Shown here piece by piece: positions 13,325 through 15,608 of a stretch of 15,608 bases of DNA. Each line of letters begins with the position of its first letter. Positions within the stretch are counted from its first letter, which is position 1. The position numbers were made by a program, and so were the translations under genes. The notes below the pieces were generated by a model. That model was not told where the DNA came from. It did no database searches and saw nothing but the letters and a program-made list of their open reading frames with translations. This DNA is from an uncultured Clostridia bacterium. Its GTDB lineage: Bacteria > Bacillota > Clostridia > TANB77 > CAG-508. The DNA is taken from positions 1 through 15,608 of the forward strand of contig CAOPQH010000027.1 of NCBI GenBank assembly GCA_948505485.1. The letters run 5' to 3'.

Positions 13325-13534
13325 TTATATACTATTTAATATTCTTATAAAATATAGTATTAACACACTATCTACTGCACAAAATGCAATAAATAAAGAA
13401 ATTACTGATAATATAAATTTATTATACTTGATAACTTTTTTAAATCTGCTTGTCCATTTCTTTTGTTTTATTTCTAATCTGTTTAATGTAGTATTATAAG
13501 TTATATTAAAAACCTCATCTTTTGCGTATTCCAT
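13325..13534 (-). CDS. Small single-span membrane protein (69 aa)
   Basis: The family is not recognised with a function. The N-terminal half is polar (MEYAKDEVFNITYNTTLNRL) with a basic patch KQKKWTSRFKKVIKYNK. One hydrophobic segment follows at about residues 40-65, ending near the C-terminus. The positive-inside rule puts the N-terminus in the cytoplasm. A strong GGGGGA ribosome binding site seven bases before the ATG, and a composition like the neighbouring genes, argue that it is real. It follows the uvrC terminator, so it should have its own promoter in 13535-13640. That stretch is too AT-rich for a confident call. A sporulation or envelope role is possible but nothing shows it. Confidence 0.7.
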   Translation of the reverse strand: MEYAKDEVFNITYNTTLNRLEIKQKKWTSRFKKVIKYNKFILSVISLFIAFCAVDSVLILYFIRILNSI

Positions 13535-13637
13535 AAAAAATCCCCCATTTCTCCCATTTTATTTTATGGTATAATATATGTTAAATATATTTTAATTATG
13601 ATTGTTTTTTTATAAAATCGTTCGCAATAAATACGTA

Positions 13638-13670
13638 AAAAAGCCAAACATTATAATTGTTTGACTTTTT
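13638..13670 (-). terminator. Intrinsic terminator overlapping the end of uvrC
   Basis: On the minus strand GTCAAACA pairs with TGTTTGGC (one G-U pair), and a run of six Ts follows. The uvrC stop codon (13651-13653) lies in the loop, so the last codons of uvrC form the left arm. Confidence 0.85.
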
Positions 13671-15432
13671 TTGCTATTTCTTCTGTTATTCCTCTAACTT
13701 TCATTATTTCTTTTAAATCTGCTTTTTTTAAATTTTCTACACTTCCGAATTTTTTTAATAATTCTTGTTTTTTTACTTTTCCTATTCCTTTTATATTATC
13801 TAATTCTGATTTTTGCATTGAACTATCTCTTAACTTTCTATGATATGTTATCGCAGTATTATGTACTTCATCTTGAAATAATGTTATAGCTTTAAATAAA
13901 TTTTCTGATATTTTATATTCATTTTTTTCTTCATCTATTAATGCTCGTGTTTGGTGTTTATCGTTTTTTACCATTCCATATATAGGAATATCTATATCAT
14001 AATTACTAACCGCTTTTTTTATAGCTCTTATTTGCGTTATTCCACCATCAGCTAATATCAAATCTGGAAGTTTCCCAAATCCTGAACCTTCAGAGTTTAT
14101 TGAGTGTTTTATCCTTCTTGTTATAACTTCTTGCATACATTTAGGATCATCTTGTCCATACACTGTTTTTATCTTAAATCTTCTTGATAAATTTTTCTTA
14201 ATTTGTCCATCTTGCATAACACACATTGCAGCAACTGTATATTCACCTGATATATTTGATATATCATATGACTCTATTTTTCTTGGTAGCTTATCTAAAT
14301 TAAGTACGTTTTTTAATTCTAATACTATTTCGTTTCTGTCTTTTTCTTTATTTTCTAAAGTAACTTTACTATTTAATTCTGCCATCTCTACAAAACGCAA
14401 CTTTTCTCCTTTTTTAGGACTTTTTAATTGTACTTTTCTACCTGCTTCTTTAGAGAGCCATTCTTCTATAAGCTCTTTGTCTTCTAATTCTTCTCTTAAC
14501 ATTATTTTATTAGGTAAATTCGGATTATCTATGTAATATTGTTTTATAAACCCTGATAAAATTTCTTTGTCTTCCATTTCTTTTAAATCACTAAAAAAGT
14601 AATGTTCTCTTCCTATCATTTTACTTCCACGTACAAAGAAAATTTCTACACATACTTGCATTTCTGATTTTGCTATTCCTATTACATCTATATTGTTTTC
14701 AGAAATATTTGATACCTTTTGTTTTGCAGATACTCTCTCTATTGCAAGTTTTTTATCTCTTATATATGCCGCTTCTTCAAAATTCATTTTTTCTGATTCA
14801 ATTTTCATTTGTTTATCTAAACTTTTTATAATTTTATCTGTTTTTCCTTCTAATAAATCTATTATTTCATCAATTTGTTTCCTATAATCTTCTTTGCTTA
14901 TATTACCTATACATGGTGCACTACATCTTTTTATATGATAATTTAAACATGCTCTTGTGTTTGATTTAAAATTTTTGCATTGTCTTATTTTATATTTTTG
15001 TTTTATAAAGTCTACCATTTCCTTTGCAGACCCTGGGTTTGCATATGGTCCAAAATATTTTGACCCGTCATTTACTACTCTTCTTGTTATATATACATTT
15101 GGAAAATCTGATTTTATATCTATTTTTATATATGGATATGTTTTATCATCTTTTAGTAATACATTAAATCTTGGTCTGTTTTTCTTTATTAGATTACATT
15201 CCAATATTAATGCCTCTGCTTCATTATCTACTACTATATATTCAAAATGGTCTATTAAACTTACCATCTTTTTTATTCTTTCTGTTTTATTTGTTTTTCT
15301 AAAATATGACCTTACGCGATTTTTTAATGATACTGCTTTTCCAACATATATTATTGTATCATTTATGTCTCTCATTATATATACACCAGGCTTTCCTGGT
15401 AATTTTTTTAATTCTTCTTCGATATTGAACAT
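13651..15432 (-). CDS. uvrC: Excinuclease ABC subunit C (UvrC)
   Basis: The 593-aa product has the full UvrC domain order. UvrC joins the UvrB-DNA complex and makes both incisions around the lesion in nucleotide excision repair. The GIY-YIG nuclease (3' cut) is at 1-95, with GVYIM at 16-20, YVGKA at 29-33 and R39. Four cysteines at 152, 162, 170 and 174 match the cluster that binds an Fe-S centre in E. coli UvrC. The UVR motif that contacts UvrB is at about 205-235 (EKMNFEEAAYIRDK). The RNase H-like nuclease (5' cut) carries D390 in YDISNISG, D462 in LILADGG and H524. Tandem helix-hairpin-helix motifs are at about 545-593 (IKGIGKVKKQELL). The open frame runs 21 codons further up, but those belong to a recombinase remnant. 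GGAGG lies five bases before the ATG at 15432, which is the start. Confidence 0.97.
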   Translation of the reverse strand: MFNIEEELKKLPGKPGVYIMRDINDTIIYVGKAVSLKNRVRSYFRKTNKTERIKKMVSLIDHFEYIVVDNEAEALILECNLIKKNRPRFNVLLKDDKTYPYIKIDIKSDFPNVYITRRVVNDGSKYFGPYANPGSAKEMVDFIKQKYKIRQCKNFKSNTRACLNYHIKRCSAPCIGNISKEDYRKQIDEIIDLLEGKTDKIIKSLDKQMKIESEKMNFEEAAYIRDKKLAIERVSAKQKVSNISENNIDVIGIAKSEMQVCVEIFFVRGSKMIGREHYFFSDLKEMEDKEILSGFIKQYYIDNPNLPNKIMLREELEDKELIEEWLSKEAGRKVQLKSPKKGEKLRFVEMAELNSKVTLENKEKDRNEIVLELKNVLNLDKLPRKIESYDISNISGEYTVAAMCVMQDGQIKKNLSRRFKIKTVYGQDDPKCMQEVITRRIKHSINSEGSGFGKLPDLILADGGITQIRAIKKAVSNYDIDIPIYGMVKNDKHQTRALIDEEKNEYKISENLFKAITLFQDEVHNTAITYHRKLRDSSMQKSELDNIKGIGKVKKQELLKKFGSVENLKKADLKEIMKVRGITEEIAKKVKQL

Positions 15433-15608
15433 TATATCCTCCGTCTTCACAACATATATTAATTTGATTTTCTTATTTTCAATGTCTTTTATCATTCTAT
15501 TAAAGTCTGGTCTGTCGAATGTTGCTCCAGAAACTCCATCATCTGTGTAGTCATCATATTACTTCACCATTACCAATTTCAATATTTTCATTTGATAATC
15601 TTTAATCA
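15433..15608 (-). pseudogene. Serine site-specific recombinase remnant (partial, off window edge)
   Basis: Minus-strand 15558 to 15433 reads DDGVSGATFDRPDF followed by NRMIKDIENKKI and LIYVVKT. This matches the conserved region of large serine recombinases, which normally read DDGxSGxxFxRPxFxxMxxDIE and continue to VKDLSRLGR. Here the frame runs into the uvrC ribosome binding site directly after VKT, so the catalytic domain is cut off and the rest of the protein is missing. An in-frame TAA (15561-15559) and a frame change (LSNENIEI in a second frame) lie ahead of it, so the piece has decayed. It continues past the window end. It is likely the scar of a phage, transposon or conjugative element that once lay at uvrC. 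Confidence 0.75.

Noticed and set aside
14957..15550. 197-aa plus-strand open frame
   Set aside because: It lies opposite uvrC and the recombinase remnant, is Phe/Ile/Ser-rich as expected of an antisense AT-rich frame, and has no SD.

Overview
The window is very AT-rich (roughly a quarter G+C by eye), with strong GGAGG-type ribosome binding sites, TAA as the usual stop and several forebore/spore-coat-independent sporulation genes (yqfC, yqfD, pdaA). It therefore looks like the chromosome of a low-GC, spore-forming member of the Clostridia, probably an uncultured or poorly studied one. No rRNA, tRNA or CRISPR array was seen. The assignment to Clostridia rests on gene families and base composition only.

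Layout. 1-160: a GC-richer block of nested inverted repeats carrying two copies of a short repeat family, with a third, partial copy at 4485-4515. 198-5326, minus strand: pdaA (spore cortex deacetylase), then a tight run yqfC - yqfD - unknown 400-aa gene - ybeY - DUF3048 (YerB-like) lipoprotein-like/anchored protein. The unknown gene occupies the place where phoH usually lies in this conserved Firmicutes neighbourhood. 5450-6208, minus: a MntA/HepT nucleotidyltransferase-HEPN toxin-antitoxin pair and a decayed gene remnant behind it. 6497-9700: a complete agr-type peptide quorum-sensing locus. Response regulator and histidine kinase genes (agrA, agrC) run on the plus strand from a near-consensus promoter. 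The peptide-processing protease (agrB) and a 39-codon pre-peptide gene (agrD) run towards them on the minus strand. A strong shared terminator separates the two arms. Upstream of agrB lie two perfect 9-bp direct repeats, start-to-start 21 bp, which is the geometry of a LytTR (AgrA-type) operator. 9723-11328, minus: a SAM methyltransferase (COG1092/RlmI-like) and a short RluA/RluD-type pseudouridine synthase gene broken by a one-base frameshift. 11492-13534, minus: three genes of unknown function. 13651-15432, minus: uvrC. 15433-15608: a decayed fragment of a serine site-specific recombinase directly abutting uvrC.

How it fits together. The most coherent system is agr: AgrB should cut and cyclise AgrD, the exported cyclic peptide should activate AgrC, and AgrC should phosphorylate AgrA on D59. 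AgrA would then bind the repeats upstream of agrB, giving a positive loop on signal production only, while agrAC is expressed from its own standard promoter. The sporulation genes next to it, plus the toxin-antitoxin pair and the recombinase scar, suggest a core chromosomal region with small accessory insertions. Six starts were moved from the longest open frame to the codon that follows a Shine-Dalgarno sequence: yqfC, yqfD, the 400-aa gene, agrA, uvrC and the 461-aa gene. The rluD and 133-aa starts were also chosen this way.
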